Assembly (NCBI GenBank): GCA_021152595.1 | Contig: JAGKVC010000233.1 | Coordinates: forward strand, 1-5,938 | DNA length: 5,938 nt | Reading direction: 5' to 3' | Source of the DNA: Clostridia bacterium | GTDB taxonomy: Bacteria; Bacillota; Clostridia; Oscillospirales; Ruminococcaceae | Translations under genes and position numbers: made by a program | Shown: one piece after another, positions 5,187 through 5,938 of the stretch | Numbering within the stretch: position 1 is the stretch's first letter | Layout: each line of letters begins with the position of its first letter | Notes under the pieces: model-generated | The model's database searches: none | Told to the model about the DNA's origin: nothing | The model's input: the letters and a program-made list of their open reading frames with translations, nothing else

Positions 5187-5834
5187 TCAGGAGAGCGCTT
5201 CTGTCGCAGCAGCCTCCGGAACCGTCTCCGTCAGCGTCAAAGCCGGTGCAGCGGCATCTGCATCCGCAATCTGAATGCTCTCGATCATGCGGCGGAATGC
5301 CGGACGGTAGGTCGCATAGTTTTCGAGGCGGCTCTTGCAGGTCACGAGATACACGCGCTCATCCTTGATCAGGACGGCGGTCGTACACTCCATATTCTGC
5401 TGTGTCTCATCGGAGCGGATCGCATATGTGAACTCAAATACGCGGCAATCAACCCCGTTGACCGGAACAGTCTCATCGGAAAGCAGCGTGAAATCATCCG
5501 CCGTATCCCGATACTGCTGCAAAACGCTGTCGCCGTAGGTCTCAACCGTCTGCCCGTACATCATCAGCTCCTCGCCGGTGACGATCACCGAAGCGTCATT
5601 GCAGATATAATATTTCTCGTAATTCAGGGATTTTGTCTCGGAAAATGCCGGATCGACCTGCATCGTGATCCGCTCGGGCATTTCCGATGGGACGATCAGG
5701 ATTTCCGTTCCGCTGATCACCTCCGAGGATTCCTCCGCCGTCTCGTTTTGATCCTTTGTCAGCGTCATAATGCCGAGAATCATCACCACCAGCACAACTG
5801 CCGCCAGCAGCGTGACCACCAGTTTATTTGTCAT
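5187..5834 (-). CDS. Membrane-anchored extracytoplasmic protein, PsbP/DcrB-like, unknown function
   Basis: A 215-residue protein I cannot name. A single N-terminal membrane helix (about residues 5-24) has Lys4 in front and an acidic linker behind (27-43), so the bulk should be outside the membrane. No lipobox cysteine is seen. Residues about 55-190 alternate short strands in the manner of the Mog1/PsbP/DcrB fold: a VNGVDCRVFEFTY strand pair (125-137), a strand containing VYLVTCKS (161-168) and a closing helix with FRRMIESIQI (180-189). This fold call is by eye and tentative. Cys78, Cys130, Cys150 and Cys166 could form disulfides. The last 25 residues are Ala/Thr/Glu-rich and probably disordered. 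Start: ATG at 5834, because AAAGGG (5843-5848) lies 8 nt upstream; the in-frame ATG at 5858 has no ribosome site. It follows the rnpB terminator by 37 nt with no visible promoter of its own. Confidence 0.75.
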   Translation of the reverse strand: MTNKLVVTLLAAVVLVVMILGIMTLTKDQNETAEESSEVISGTEILIVPSEMPERITMQVDPAFSETKSLNYEKYYICNDASVIVTGEELMMYGQTVETYGDSVLQQYRDTADDFTLLSDETVPVNGVDCRVFEFTYAIRSDETQQNMECTTAVLIKDERVYLVTCKSRLENYATYRPAFRRMIESIQIADADAAAPALTLTETVPEAAATEALS

Positions 5835-5871
5835 ATCGCAATCCCTTTCATCTTCCATGAGATACCGAATG

Positions 5872-5899
5872 AAAAACCGATGCGTTAAGGGCGCATCGG
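5872..5899 (-). terminator. Intrinsic terminator of rnpB
   Basis: On the minus strand CCGATGCG (5899-5892) pairs perfectly with CGCATCGG (5884-5877) around a 7-nt loop and is followed at once by TTTTT (5876-5872). Its place just after the RNase P RNA 3' end makes it the rnpB terminator. Confidence 0.92.
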
Positions 5900-5904
5900 C
5901 AATT

Positions 5905-5938
5905 CGGATGTGACCAGACCTGTAAGCCGGGTTCTGTC
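5905..5938 (-). ncRNA. rnpB: RNase P RNA, 3' end (partial)
   Basis: The minus-strand sequence entering at the right edge begins GACAGAACCCGGCTTA, the highly conserved 3' portion of bacterial RNase P RNA (the ACAGAA of helix P4 and the CCGGCUUA that follows). The next bases, CAGGTCTGGTC, would be the 3' strand of helix P1; its 5' partner is outside the window. RNase P RNA is the catalytic subunit that removes 5' leaders from tRNA precursors. The 3' boundary is approximate, placed before the terminator stem. Only about 34 nt of a roughly 350-400 nt gene are present. Confidence 0.88.

Noticed and set aside
5835..5858. Upstream in-frame ATG for the membrane protein adding eight residues
   Set aside because: No Shine-Dalgarno precedes it and it would put an acidic stretch before the membrane helix, while ATG at 5834 has AAAGGG at 8 nt.

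Overview
The window looks like chromosomal DNA of a low-to-medium GC Gram-positive bacterium, most likely a Clostridia member of the Ruminococcaceae/Oscillospiraceae type. The grounds are strong GGAGG-like ribosome binding sites, a sigma-A promoter matching consensus, a clostridial-style HisRS with a cysteine-rich insertion, and the mixture of MinD, methylglyoxal synthase and class B PBP genes. This placement is inferred from protein flavour; no database was searched. Every gene I can support lies on the minus strand, so the text below reads from the right edge to the left.

Right edge: the 3' end of the RNase P RNA gene (rnpB, about 5938-5905) enters the window and ends at a textbook intrinsic terminator (5872-5899). 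Only 37 nt after its T-run begins a gene for a small membrane-anchored, extracytoplasmic protein of unknown function (5834-5187) with a PsbP/DcrB-like look. A 257-bp intergenic stretch follows. It carries a perfect sigma-A promoter (TTGACA-N17-TATAAT, 5065-5037) with a 17-bp perfect inverted repeat in its spacer, then a roughly 100-nt leader with two GC-rich hairpins.

This promoter probably drives a four-gene transcript: a MinD-like ATPase lacking the usual C-terminal membrane-targeting helix (4929-4189), a short and catalytically altered methylglyoxal-synthase homologue (4089-3814), histidyl-tRNA synthetase hisS (3752-2451), and a class B penicillin-binding protein of the PBP2/MrdA type (2338-281). 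In many Clostridia mrdA, minCDE and mgsA sit in one mreBCD-mrdA-min-rodA-mgsA region. The present arrangement therefore reads as a rearranged remnant of that cell-shape/division cluster with hisS inside it. MinC, MinE, RodA and MreBCD are not in the window.

Left edge (1-280): a gene-free region packed with perfect hairpins. A 16-bp terminator stem (173-208) sits at the exact centre of a larger imperfect inverted repeat (109-272), whose two arms each contain their own 9-bp hairpin plus a TTTTT run. This looks like a dispersed REP/MITE-like element serving as the 3' end of the transcript.

The most noteworthy points are the methylglyoxal-synthase homologue that has lost two catalytic aspartates and its C-terminus, the MinD without a membrane anchor, the palindrome embedded in the consensus promoter, and the symmetric hairpin element after the PBP gene. 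I do not see a defence system, mobile-element gene, CRISPR array or tRNA.
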